From contig NW_025954978.1 of the NCBI RefSeq assembly GCF_022376445.1, forward strand, positions 62,001 to 126,000: a stretch of DNA of 64,000 nt. Reading direction: 5' to 3'. Positions 46,842-57,777 of the stretch are shown piece by piece (position 1 is the stretch's first letter; every line of letters begins with the position of its first letter). A program made the position numbers and the translations under genes. The notes beneath the pieces were generated by a model. The model worked only from the letters and a program-made list of their open reading frames with translations, made no database searches and was not told where the DNA came from. This DNA comes from Fomitopsis serialis. Lineage: Eukaryota; Basidiomycota; Agaricomycetes; Polyporales; Fomitopsidaceae.

Positions 46842-49765
46842 CTATCTCTTGACAAGGTCTAGTTGCGACGTGACACCGAGCTTAAGCGCTGCGACCTTCA
46901 CAGGTACCCGGTCGCCACCTTTCAACGGTTCTGTGGGCCCCAATTGGATGAGGATGCCTCTCAGCCCCAGATCCCAGAGATGACACGAAGCCTGCCAATA
47001 CTGATGAAGGAAGTTGTTCACCGGGGTGTGCGTCACGACGGCAACGAGCGCATCCGCGAGTCTCTCCGCCTCAGGCGACCCTTCCTTGGTCTCCGCAATC
47101 CGCCTCTCCAAGAACTTATAAGCCCAAAACCGCTCGTGATTCCGCTCGATCCCCCGGTGGTGGCCTTCCCACCAGGTCGAGTGCTTGGCGAGGTCCTGGA
47201 GCCATTCCTCTGGGAAGAGGCGCGGTGCGTCGGGGGTTAGCAGTGCATGCTTGATCTGCCAGTGGGTGACCATGTCGAGGAACCTCCTGAGGGGTGATGT
47301 TGCGCGCATGTACCCTTCGCCGTCGGGGATGCCTAACACCGCATGCGGGCCGAGCATGACTGCGTATGTCGCGCCTGTGGAAACGAGTCCCAGCTGAAGC
47401 ATGAGCAAGTGGTCCACGAAGCCGCTCTCGTCACGAGAGCTTAGCATTTGTTGGACAGCACCCGGGGTCGTGTCTACCAGTTCTCGGGACACCCGCCGGA
47501 TAGCAGGGATGTCGCGGTCCCGGAGCCACATCGAGGCGATGCGAGACGCCAACCGCATGCACTCTGCGACTATCTGCCGAGAGCCCGAATCTACCATCCG
47601 GCTGGACTCGACGGCGTAATACAGCTTTGGAAAACCTGACCAACGGTACGGCCGGTTTGTTACGGGGGGTGTTGGCAAGGATTTGGGACGAATGGCGACC
47701 TTGGATTTGGTCCAATCGTACTGCGTTGCGCCCTGGCGCACACGGCCTTTTACTAAAGCGTCGGTCACTTTCCGAACGGACGATAAATCGTCTATGGCCG
47801 ATTTCCCGACCGACGCCGCGTTTGAGGGAGGGATCAGATCCTCTCCCCCTCCGAATGGAAACTGGGGGGGAACGAATGGTGCACCTATTGCCTCATTCAC
47901 GTCGCTGTAGTGTAACTTTTGCACATTCCTGATGATGCCCGGCCTGATCTTGTATTCCACGATGTTCCCCTCTGTATCGATCTTGCCACTGAATGTCATG
48001 ACGCGTTGCACCCCAACCTGCCCTAGACTCAGCTCGCGTAGCTCCGGCACGTCGGGAAGCATGGGGATGGAACCATCGGGATAGTACAATGACTCCATAC
48101 GGGCAAGGGCCTCCCGCGCAATCCTGTGCGTAGGCGGAAGCACGGACGTCGGGTCCGCGATGTGTACGTGCAGCCACGTGCGGCCAGGCTCGGAGGGAAC
48201 CGCTTCTACGGAAAAGCCATCGTCGAGTTCTTCTGCGTCCGCATCGTCGATGACATAGACCGGCATGTCGCCGAAGTCGTGTCGCAGATGATCGACCAGG
48301 TCGCGCGAGTAGAAATCTTCTGGACCCAGCGGCAACGACGATGCTGGACGCGTAGAGGAAGTGTTCGCTGGTGACGATGAAGGTTGACCACGTGCAAGCT
48401 CGCTCCCGAGCAATGGCATTCCACTGATACCAGTAGACGGTTGTGTGCGGTCGACAGGATCTTGCCACGGCGGTATCACGCCGAGCTCGACGAGGAAAGG
48501 GTAGACAGTGCGTTGTCCGTAGTCATCGGAGTCGTATAGACCAGTTTTCTTCATGATGTACGTTTGCGAGAGCAGGAATGGATCCCTTTGGGTCATCCGA
48601 TTGTTACGGAGCGAAGAGCACAAGAAACGAATGATGAACATTTCAGCAGGCTTGAATGTAGTGTTGTCGTCGGCTTGATAAGAGGGCGGTTGTGACCATG
48701 TCTCCCGCGCCCGTTTCCGTGCCGCCCGGATGAGGATCTTGGCCTTCTCCACGAAGCTATCCATGACGGGGTCTTTCCGTGCGACCATTTCGTCGACGGC
48801 GTCGATGGTATCGACATCGCGCTTCGACCGTACCTCGAACGCCGGTCTCTCCAAGAAATTCGACACCTCCGCCGAAAAGTATTTGCACTTCTCAAAGAGG
48901 TACTTGTGGACAGCCCACTTCGTCAACAGTGGGTCCCGCGACTTCGAAGTTACGAGGCGTGCGGCTTCTTCCACCGTCACTGAAGTAGCCTGCTCAGGGT
49001 CTGGATGTCTGAGCTGTTCATATATACCTCGGAGCTGATGGTGTAACTCCTTTACAGTCTGTTCCACCGCGATCTCGAGGTTCCGCAGACGTTTGAGAAC
49101 ACTGACACGGGCAGCGATCTCGCTCTCGTTGAGGAGTGTCGCTTGTTTGGATCCACATCGTGCGATGAGGTCACGCTCGACGAAGCCAGGGATGTATAGC
49201 ATCACGTCGCTGTCCTGATGTGGCCATAACTCGCCACCACTGAGCAGTGAGTATGTCATCCATCGGCCGTTGTCGGGTATGGTTTGGACTACCACTCCAT
49301 GGTAAACGCTTTCACTCCTGCAGAATGGGTCAGCATAGAGCTCATGATGCATGACATTTGTGCACGTTACCTGCGGATCTCGACGAGTGAACCAGGCTCA
49401 AAATTAAGCGACCTGCCTAGCTCTGGGTCGGGGGAAATGTTTTGATGGGCAAGGAGCATCTGCAACTCGGGAGTGGGTGCCTTCAATGGATTTGCGGCGC
49501 TCTTCACTGCTGCCGTCAACCTGCGAGTCTCACCCTCGTGATGCTGCGGGTGTCCCCAACCGACTTTATTCTGCTTCTTCGCAGCAGCGGCAACAAGACC
49601 TTTGGCGGCAAGCTCTACCTTGTCGTATGTCTTCCTCGAGAGCGCCTCGCCAGGAGGCTTGCGGTTTCGGGCGACATTCGATGCATGGCGTTGAGTGGTT
49701 CGACCGAGAGCGGCCGAGCTGGTAGACGCGATGTCTACGAGGCGAGAGGCGCTACGCCGATGCAT
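46842..49765 (-). CDS. DSS1: mitochondrial 3'-5' exoribonuclease, RNB domain (DSS1/CYT-4 type)
   Basis: RNase II-family nuclease; in yeast Dss1 works with the helicase Suv3 in the mitochondrial degradosome. Exons 49765-49371 and 49317-46842 (53-nt intron) give 956 aa. The N-terminus (MHRRSASRLVDIASTSSAAL) is Arg/Ser/Ala-rich without acidic residues, fitting mitochondrial import. The RNB domain begins near residue 480; IDDADAEELDDGFS (about 489-502) carries the Asp cluster that binds catalytic metal, and later come IADPTSVLPP, MLPDVPELRELSLG and YMRATSPLRRFLDMVTHWQI, all RNB hallmarks. The region before the RNB domain is long and lacks obvious cold-shock folds, as in other Dss1-like proteins. 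A SUV3 partner is not in the window. Confidence 0.9.
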
Positions 49766-50179
49766 ACAGGATGAAAGGGTTCCGTAGGTGCTCCTGTCAG
49801 AGCTAGCCTGATAATGTACGAGCGTATAGGCGTGTCAACAGAGTAACGTCTAATTACCGAATCAAGCTGACCTATAGAACCAGCTTGTTGCCCGATAAAT
49901 GCAACCGCAAAGAAGCCTTCCGCTATGCAAGAAAGCAGGACCTGGACGGAGAGAGACGGGCTCTGGAGTTGTAGGAGCCAAGTGTGGACAGGTCGGCGGT
50001 CAGCACTTCCCTGCAGAGTCTGCACTTTTCGCGGACGCGTAGAGTCACGTGCACCGTATTCTCGCCGTTTTCGAGGCGCAATGATGTTCCTCAGAGACCT
50101 GTACCACTACCCACTTGCGTATTCCCAGAGCGATATAAGACACTTGGCTTCTGCTTCACGATAACAACATATCAGCACC
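49766..50179. promoter_or_regulatory. divergent promoter region with TATA box for the plus-strand gene
   Basis: About 410 bp between two genes transcribed away from each other. TATAAGA at 50134-50140 sits 46 nt before the start codon at 50180. No comparable signal was found for the exoribonuclease gene. Confidence 0.5.
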
Positions 50180-51365
50180 ATGTTCAAACGCGTTGCGCGA
50201 CGTCAGGAGAGACAGGAGCGCGATGAGGAGATGGGTTTGGACGCGGAGACCAAGGAGGTTCTAGGGCTGCACGACACAGACTCGGACGAGTCGTCTTCAA
50301 GCTCGGGGTCGGAAGATGACTCCGACGCAGGAGAAGACGACGATGCAGAGAGCGCAGATGAGAAAGACGGGGATGAAGACGGGGACGAAGGTGCCTCTGA
50401 ACAGGACGAGGAGAGCGAGGGAGATGCAGATTCCGACAACGCTTCAGAGGTGTCGGATGCTGGGGAGCCGCCACTTTCTGTCTCAGAAGCACTCAAAGAC
50501 CCTCTGTACTTCATTTCGCTTGAACCCGAGGTCAGGGCCTGTGTAGCCTGCCCAGGAAAGCTATTGAAGAACTCCACCATGTGCGAGGTGCACCGATCCT
50601 CTAACGTATGCATGCAGCTTGATTGCGCGTTTCAGCCTTCTCAGTTCTTGTATACATCTAGGCACACGTCCGTCGTTACAAACGGTTCGTAGAGTTAGCG
50701 CAGCCGGCTGGCCCAGAGACAGATGTACGGGACATTGTCTCACTACTCAGCGCGGGGACGGGAGCAGAGAAGAGTGCCGATACTGAACTGTCGAAGCGGG
50801 CAGAAAAACGGGTGCGTGTTTCAACCAAGCCAAGCATGTGTCTTGACTCATTTGTGTGCAGCAAAACAAACTAGCGAAGGTCAAGGCCAAACGCACGAAA
50901 CAGAAGTTGATGAAGGCTCGCGGTATTGCGTTCAAGAAAGATCGGGCGGCGAAGGCCTCTGCACCGGATTCTGAGGGCGAGGGTGAGGCAAAGCCTGCTG
51001 CTCCAGCCAAGAAAAGGAAACTTGAGGCGGGCGCCGATGGTCAGCTCACCGGCGGGCAGCCTCGGTCGACCAAGAAAGCGGCGACATCACCCGTCGAGTC
51101 GACAAATTCGCCTCCACAGGTAAAGAAAGGCAAGGCGGAACGAAAGGCCCAGAACGCCGAGGTTGTCGTATCATCCCCACCCAGTCCAAACGATGAGCCG
51201 TCACATCCTCTACCGTCGAAACCACCGAAGAACGCAAAGCGCACGAAGGGTTCATTTCCAAATGCGTCTGATTCGACGCGGCAGGCATCGAAAGGTCCTG
51301 GCAAACCGAGTGTTCCTTCGATCGGGAAGAAGCGGAAAAGAATCCAAAAGGATTCAGCAGCATAA
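50180..51365 (+). CDS. nucleolar-type acidic/basic protein, unknown family
   Basis: Exons 50180-50605, 50662-50811, 50862-51365 give 359 aa. Residues about 35-90 are a run of Ser, Asp and Glu (SSSSSGSEDDSDAGEDDDAE). Then a compact conserved-looking core follows: PLYFISLEPEVRACVACPGK, LLKNSTMCEVHRSSN, AHVRRYKRFVELAQ, with two Cys and a Cys/His pair that could bind zinc. The C-terminal third is Lys-rich with several basic clusters (AKKRKLE, GKKRKRIQKD). Acidic stretches with Lys-rich tails are common in nucleolar and ribosome-biogenesis proteins. I do not recognise an exact family; nucleolar localisation is inference. Confidence 0.75.
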
Positions 51366-51462
51366 TGCAGCATCGTGCATACGCGGTATCCGCGTCCATA
51401 AATAAATAGCCCACCGAGCGAGGAGCAAGTGTGTACAGCAGCGGAGAGGGATACTAGATCTG

Positions 51463-53313
51463 CTATCTGAGACTCTGCAGGACCTTGTCGGTCATCTCAA
51501 TCACCTACACAAACGGGGCGCGTCAGCCTTGTTCGTGGCAATAGGAGACGTGGGACGAAGCATACCTGGTAGATGTCGGGCCGTTCACTGGGGCTAACCT
51601 TCAGCATGCTGTCGATGAGGTTCTTCAGCCCCTGGGAGTAGGCAGACTGTGGGTGCTTGTACTGCGCGTTCATGACTGCCATCGCTATCGAGCCACCCTG
51701 CTCTGTTGTTTGCATATTCTCGAATGGCGAGTGGGAGTAGGCGAGCGCGAAAAGTGTGCAGCCGAGCGACTATAGTGCGTGCAACGTGAGCGAAGTGTTA
51801 CAGCAGGGGAGATGGAGGTAAGCGTACTAACCCAGATGTCGACTTTCTCGTCGAGCGTGATGCCGGTCTTGACATCGAAGAGCTCGGGAGCACGGTATGC
51901 CATTGTACACTGCTCTGCCGCGAGATCCTGCGCTCGGCGAGGTCAGGCGAGATGTAAGACTCAACAGCAGATATCACAGACCTGCTGCAGCAAAGCTTGC
52001 GACCGATTTTCGATTTTGATCCGCGCTTTCATGGCACTACCGAAGTCCATGAGGACAGGTGAACCATCGTCCGCTATCATGACATTGCTGCGAACGACAC
52101 TCGCAGTCAGACCGACACGCTCAGCGAGGGAAGAACGCACGCGCTCACCCTGGTTTCATGTCCCTATGCGCGTATGGGACAAGCTCCGTCTCCCCAGAGC
52201 GGCTGTTCTCCTCCTGTTGGATGCGCGCAAGCTCCTCGTCACCATCAAATATGGCCTCATTGTCATCCGGTCGGTTCTTCGTCATGAGCGGGACCTCCGA
52301 GCCATGCACGCTCCCATTGCCACGATATGAGTACCCGACATCGCCGTCCCCCTCCGGGCGCGGAAACATCTCCGCGTTCTCGTCGTCGTCTAGCGAATGC
52401 CGGGGAGAGTTAGGGTTGCTTGGTCCAGGTATGGACGCGGCAGTATTTGAGGCGGACCGGGACTGATTCGTGCGCCCGGCTTTAGGATTTACAGGGACAC
52501 GGTAGTCGTGCATGGCCCGGACGGCTTCGCAGGTCCCCTTGAAGAGGCGCAGCATTTCTTGTTCAGAGAAGTGTGTGCCGTTAATGGAGTTGGCGTTGAT
52601 TGCGTCTTGGAGGTTGCCTCGCTGGGAATGTGTTGGACGCGACTACAGTTAGAGCGCCGGGATGCTGCGTACCTTGTAAAGGGGAAGGAAGAGATAGACA
52701 ACTTGGCCATCACCATTTGGGTCCTCCACGACTGCAGAGTCCTGCGAGTGAATTCAGAGGAGGGCGAGCCGCACATGGGTTGCGAAAGACGTACCAATAT
52801 GCGAATGATATTTGGGTGCCTACAGACATCATTATACTTCAGTCTACAACGCAATCAAGTGGGATGGGATGCTCACTTGAATCTCCGGTATGCTTCGACC
52901 TCTCGCATAGCCTGCCTCACGTCTTCCCGTCCACTCGGACACCGAATCTTCTTCAAGGCGAATTGCCTCTGTCAGGGCTACTATGAGATGCGGCACAGCA
53001 ACAAGCTGCTTGCCATTCATTCTGTGACCGCAGTATATTGAGACATACCCCGCTGTGCTCATCCTCCGCTAAGTAGACGAACGAGAAGCCGCCTTCTCCC
53101 AGTACTCTCACGATTTTGACTGTTGTGATGAACCTTCGTTAGAGGTCTCGTCAATTATCATGCCCTCGCAAGCAAACACTAACATGTCCGGCCATTAATC
53201 TTGACCTTCGCTGACTGCTGGCAAATGCAGGACGAGAGCGCCCAGAAAGCATCCTTGAGCTGGAACTTGAGGCTGTCGAGCGTACTGTGAAGTTGTGGGT
53301 GAATGACAGACAT
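51463..53313 (-). CDS. ENV7: ENV7/STK16-family Ser/Thr protein kinase with a large insert
   Basis: Vacuole/Golgi-associated kinase related to yeast Env7 and human STK16. Ten exons: 53313-53184, 53119-53049, 52968-52877, 52819-52795, 52741-52673, 52621-52149, 52087-51982, 51927-51832, 51769-51566, 51504-51463; 435 aa. Gly loop LGEGGFSFVYLAE, ATP Lys in FALKKIRCPSGRED, catalytic loop YAHRDMKPGNVMI, LMDFGSA, and the activation segment QCTMAYRAPELFDV, typical of this family. About 105 residues are inserted between helix E (AVRAMHDYRV) and the HRD loop, rich in Asn, Ser, Pro and acidic residues; the usual gap is only a few residues. There is no Gly2 for myristoylation; Cys residues in LSSCICQQS could be palmitoylated for membrane binding. 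Confidence 0.88.
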
Positions 53314-53610
53314 TGCGGGATAATACGATAGATAGAGCGTTGAATAGAAAGGAAGAATGCGAGTAGGGAAGAGGGCTGTAGAGAGGAACGAGGACGGAGC
53401 TGTGCGAACAGGATTGGTCGCGGTGGCTGCGTCTGCGACACGGAAAGCACCTGAAAGCACTCACGCGCCTGGAACGCGTTCCGACGCGATCTTGCCGCAG
53501 GCCACATCTGCTCGCTTGCTCTTCCCTGCTGCCTACGGCCTCAAAACGCGCTGATCACCTGGAACTTGCTCGAGGGTTGTCTACGGGTGCCTTCAGGCAG
53601 TCACGGCGAG
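53314..53610. other. short divergent intergenic region
   Basis: About 300 bp; the kinase gene and the CSC1 gene are transcribed away from each other and share it. No distinct signal noted. Confidence 0.4.
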
Positions 53611-56600
53611 ATGGACAGGTCGCCGGTCCAGTCGCTGTTCACACAATGGGTGGCAGCGTTCGACGATGATGGAGAGCCAGGACCACCTAACGGAACACCT
53701 CCAACTTGTGAGCCATAAACTGCCTGATGTACATCGCGACCAGTGCTAACTACGCTTGCTTGATAGCAAAGTTCGAGGGACCGTGGTTCACAACACAATT
53801 GTTGCTATCGACGTCCATTGGTCTCACTTCCTTTCTCATATTTTCATACTGCCGGAAACGATGGCCACTTCAGTTCGCCCCTCGGACGAAGCTCAAAGGT
53901 GCGTTGACTTACAGTCATTTGCATATCATGAGAATAGCCTGGCGATGTACACATGATTGGGCCTCCAATGACACTAACTTCTGTGCGGTAGCTGGCCTAT
54001 GACCGCCACAGCTGCGGAAGCCTACTTCATGTACACCGCCGAGGGTGTCTAGTGATATGCAAATATTTGCAAGGCTGCTCAAGTGACCCCGGATTTACCA
54101 CATCACTCAGGTTTCTCGCCTCATGAGGCCCACGCCCATCAAGCATTCTTCGGCTGGATACTGCCTACTGTTCGGACGTCCGAATTCACTGTGCTGCAGA
54201 TTGTAGGACTAGACGCCGCCGTTGTAAGCTTGATGAGCTCCCTTTGACAATGCTGTGCGATGAACCTCTGCTGCAGTTGCTCAATTTCTTCAAGATGTCT
54301 TTCTACCTATTCTCTGTCTGTTCCGTATTCGCAGCGCTCATCCTCATGCCCGTGAATCTCAAGGTATGTCATACATTTCTTCTAAATATCGCGTATCTGA
54401 GCCAGTCCACAACACACAGAACAACATCGACATCGGCGACGGTCATGGAGAAGACGGAGACGGAGACGGAACATGGCCTCCTACATTCGCCCCAGCCACT
54501 AATTCAACCGAGGGACGCGACTGGCTTGACCTCGTCAGCGATGCCAATTCATACCTCTCCGTGCATCTCCTCTTCACCTACGTCTTCACGCTTCTGGCCC
54601 TGCACTTCATCCACAAAAACTACAAGCGTTTCATCCGCGCTCGCCAACTCTTCTCGCTCGAGCTCGTGCACTCCATCTCCGCGCGGACGGTCATGGTGAC
54701 CCACCTGCCGGAACATATGAGGGGCGAGCGTGCTCTTGCGGAATACTTCGAACATATGGACCTGAGCGTGGAGAGCGTGAGTATCTGCCGGGAGGTGGGG
54801 TCACTGAAACGATTGCTTGATGTACGAACAGCGGCGCTTCTGAAGCTCGAGAAGGCATGGGTGAAGTACCTTGGGAACCCGAGCGTCATTGACCTAAAGA
54901 AGCCCGTCATGCCTGTGGACCGTCTAGTCGATGTAGAAGCGCCGGACTTGGAAGCTTCGTCTGAGCGCATCGTCGTGCCGGGTCGTAAGCGGCCCACCAT
55001 TCGCCCGGAGCTCTTCAAGCCGAAGGTCGACGCGCTCGACCATCTCGAACAACAATTCAAGGAAGCTCACGAAGCCGTCAAGACACGACGTAAGAGTGGC
55101 CGTTTCAGAGCCACGCACGTTGCCTTCGTGACGTTTGAGACAATGTCTAGTGCAGTACGTCGTACTCTGCGTTTCTCTTCCCAACATTCTCCTTAGAGTC
55201 TTGCCAGCAAATCGCCGCACAAGCCGTCCACTGCCCCACGCCCCGTTCCTGCATCACCCGTCTCGCCCCCGAGCCACGCGACATCATCTGGTCCAATATC
55301 AGCCACTCCCCTTCAAACCTCCGCGCTCGCGAGTGGATCGTGCTCGGCGCCATCGCGGTCCTTCTCCTATTCTGGACGGTGCCCACGTCTGCGCTGGCTA
55401 GTCTGCTGAGTTACAAGGAGATCAAGAAGGTAATGCCGTGGCTGGCCAACTTGATCGATGCGAGTCCGCAAGTGCGCGCGATCGTGCAGAACTCCCTGCC
55501 CTCGGTTGCAATTGCAAGCATTAATGCCGTGTTGCCATTCTTGCTGGAAGGTGTGGTTGTTTCTTACCTTTATTAGCCATTTCCTCACGTATACCTTGTA
55601 GCCCTTACATACCTCCAGGGATATCCTGCGCGTAGCTGGATAGAATACTCTCTGATGAAGAAGTGGGTACCTATCGCTTTCAAAATTCAGTGCAGCCATT
55701 GATTCTCCCTGGCAGGTACTTTTTGTTCCTGCTGGTCAACGTTGTCTTCATCTTCCTGGTGGCGAGTACGTACTGGCAGCTCGTGCGAGACTTTGCGAAC
55801 TCTCCTGCGAGAGGCATCGAGAAATTGGCCTACGCGTTGGCCGCTGGAAAGGCCAGGTGAGGTTGTCTCGTTCAGGGAGCGTGTCGGAATGTTAACCACT
55901 GTACAGGCACTTCTTCCTGTCCTACGTCATACTGCAAGGTAAGCCCTGCAGTTCATGACAAGATTTTGCTGTGAGATATTGAGAGATTATAGGTCTCGGT
56001 ATCATCCCTCTACAGCTCCTAAACTTGGGTGTTATACTCCCTCGCATTTTCATCCGTCTCTTCACGCGAACACCCCGAGGTGAGCAGTGTGTCCTTCCTG
56101 TCATTTCTATGCAAGTAAACGCCTCCTCTAGACTTCGCCGAGCTGAATGCGCCACCGATGATCAACTACGGCGTGGTTTATCCGCAAGCCATCCTCGTCT
56201 TCGTCATCACGCTGCTGTACAGTGTGATCCAGCCGCTCATCCTTATCTTCGGTGCCGTTTACTTCGGGATGGCCTACGTCGTCTACAAGTACAAGCTTCT
56301 ATTCGGTAGGCCTCGGGTACCCCGTGTCCCCTTCTAGGCTAACGTTTCCTACGCGGACGTCTAGTGTTCTACAAGCCGTACGAGTCGCAGGGACAAGCTT
56401 GGCCCATCACGTTCACGCGTCTCATCTGGGGCGTAATCATCTTCCTCGTCTTCATGATAGGTATATTCATCCTCAGGAAGTCGTTCGTCCTCTCGTCGCT
56501 CCTGGCGCCGCTGCTGGGTGGAACGCTCCTATGGGCGTGGTACGAAGACAAGGCGTTCCGCCCGCTGAGCAAGTATGTGAACTTGGGCGCGGTGTTCGAG

Positions 56601-57552
56601 GTGCAGAGGGGCGAGGACACGGCGGACGTCGTCCAATTGAGGCATGGGCATCCAGTGACATGGTCTCAGAGGTGCGTGATGTGCTGTATACTCGGAGTAC
56701 AGGCTGATGTGTTTGAACAGTAACCTGAACCGGAGGCGGTATGCTCAGAATGATGAAACGTTGTATGTCGCTCCCGAGGATGAGCGAACAGACTATGTGA
56801 GTACTCACTCTCAATGACATCTGTGCTTGAATCCTGACCCTGTGATGTAGTCTCAACCACCCATGGCAAATTGGTACAGCGGGGTCTTGAAGTACGTGAT
56901 AGCTATGGTACACACATCTTGAATTTGTTGACAATTGCATCGCAGCACTGGCAAGCGAAGATACGGGCACCCGGCACTGAATGGTGTCCTGCCAATGCCA
57001 TGGCTACCTCAGGCGAAGGAGCAACCACCTAGTACCACAAACGGTGCCCCGCCAGTCCCTGAGGAATCCGCAGAAGACCATACCGACCACGCTGTCGTGC
57101 TCACGCTACGAAAACGGCGCAGCATCGTCCGGCCAGACAGCAGTCAGGTAGCTGGTCCCACCGAGGCAGATGGCACCCCTGCCAGCGCGCCGGCCGACCT
57201 CGATCATATCCCTTCACCAGGCGAGCAATTGGCATCGCCAGAGACTACTACGAACCCATGGCAGGACATCCAACCGCGACGACCGACGGCGCAGCGCCGA
57301 CCACTGGCATTGCAGCATCGACTCAGCTACGACCAGGGCTCGGGCGTGATCGTCCTGCCCGAGAACGACGAGTGGCTTGGCGACGAGGACGCCAGCTCGG
57401 ACGAAGAGCCGGACAGCCCAGTCCGTTCTGCGCACAGCAGCCCTGGTGCAAGTGCGGAACGGCGGTCGAGTCTGCGTAAGCGGTATAGCACATACTATCA
57501 CCATCCGGAGCGGCGCAGGAGTACTGTACCGCCGCAATCGCCATCGTCGTAA
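53611..57552 (+). CDS. CSC1: CSC1/OSCA-type calcium-permeable stress-gated cation channel
   Basis: Plasma-membrane or endomembrane mechanosensitive channel (DUF221/RSN1_7TM). Fifteen exons: 53611-53707, 53767-53898, 54111-54223, 54277-54363, 54420-55154, 55208-55550, 55602-55662, 55716-55856, 55907-55938, 55993-56079, 56132-56305, 56365-56671, 56721-56796, 56851-56891, 56946-57552; 1010 aa. The first helices (FTTQLLLSTSIGLTSFLIFS; FFKMSFYLFSVCSVFAALIL) precede the long cytosolic loop with an RRM-like fold (ARTVMVTHLPEHM, THVAFVTFETMSSA). The pore-region helices follow, including VVYPQAILVFVITLLYSVIQ. The 200-residue C-terminus is disordered with Arg/Ser-rich stretches. Intron 2 is 212 nt, several times the norm. 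Joins are all in phase. Confidence 0.9.
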
Positions 57553-57777
57553 CTGTGGTACCTTTCCTTTCGTGTTGTCCTCATCCACCATGTATACCAC
57601 GCTCATGTTACGCCCGCAACGATTTCCATCATCCATTGGGTACAAATGTTATGCGCGATCTAATACAGTTCCTTTCCACGGCTACAGTGTTGTGTCCTGT
57701 TACATGCATTGTACATCTACCTTTATCACAATCCGACGAGGTTTACAGAACGGAGTAGCACAACAAGTTAGTCAAGA
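57553..57777. other. convergent 3' spacer
   Basis: About 225 bp between the CSC1 stop and the stop of the next minus-strand gene; presumed 3' UTRs. Confidence 0.4.
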
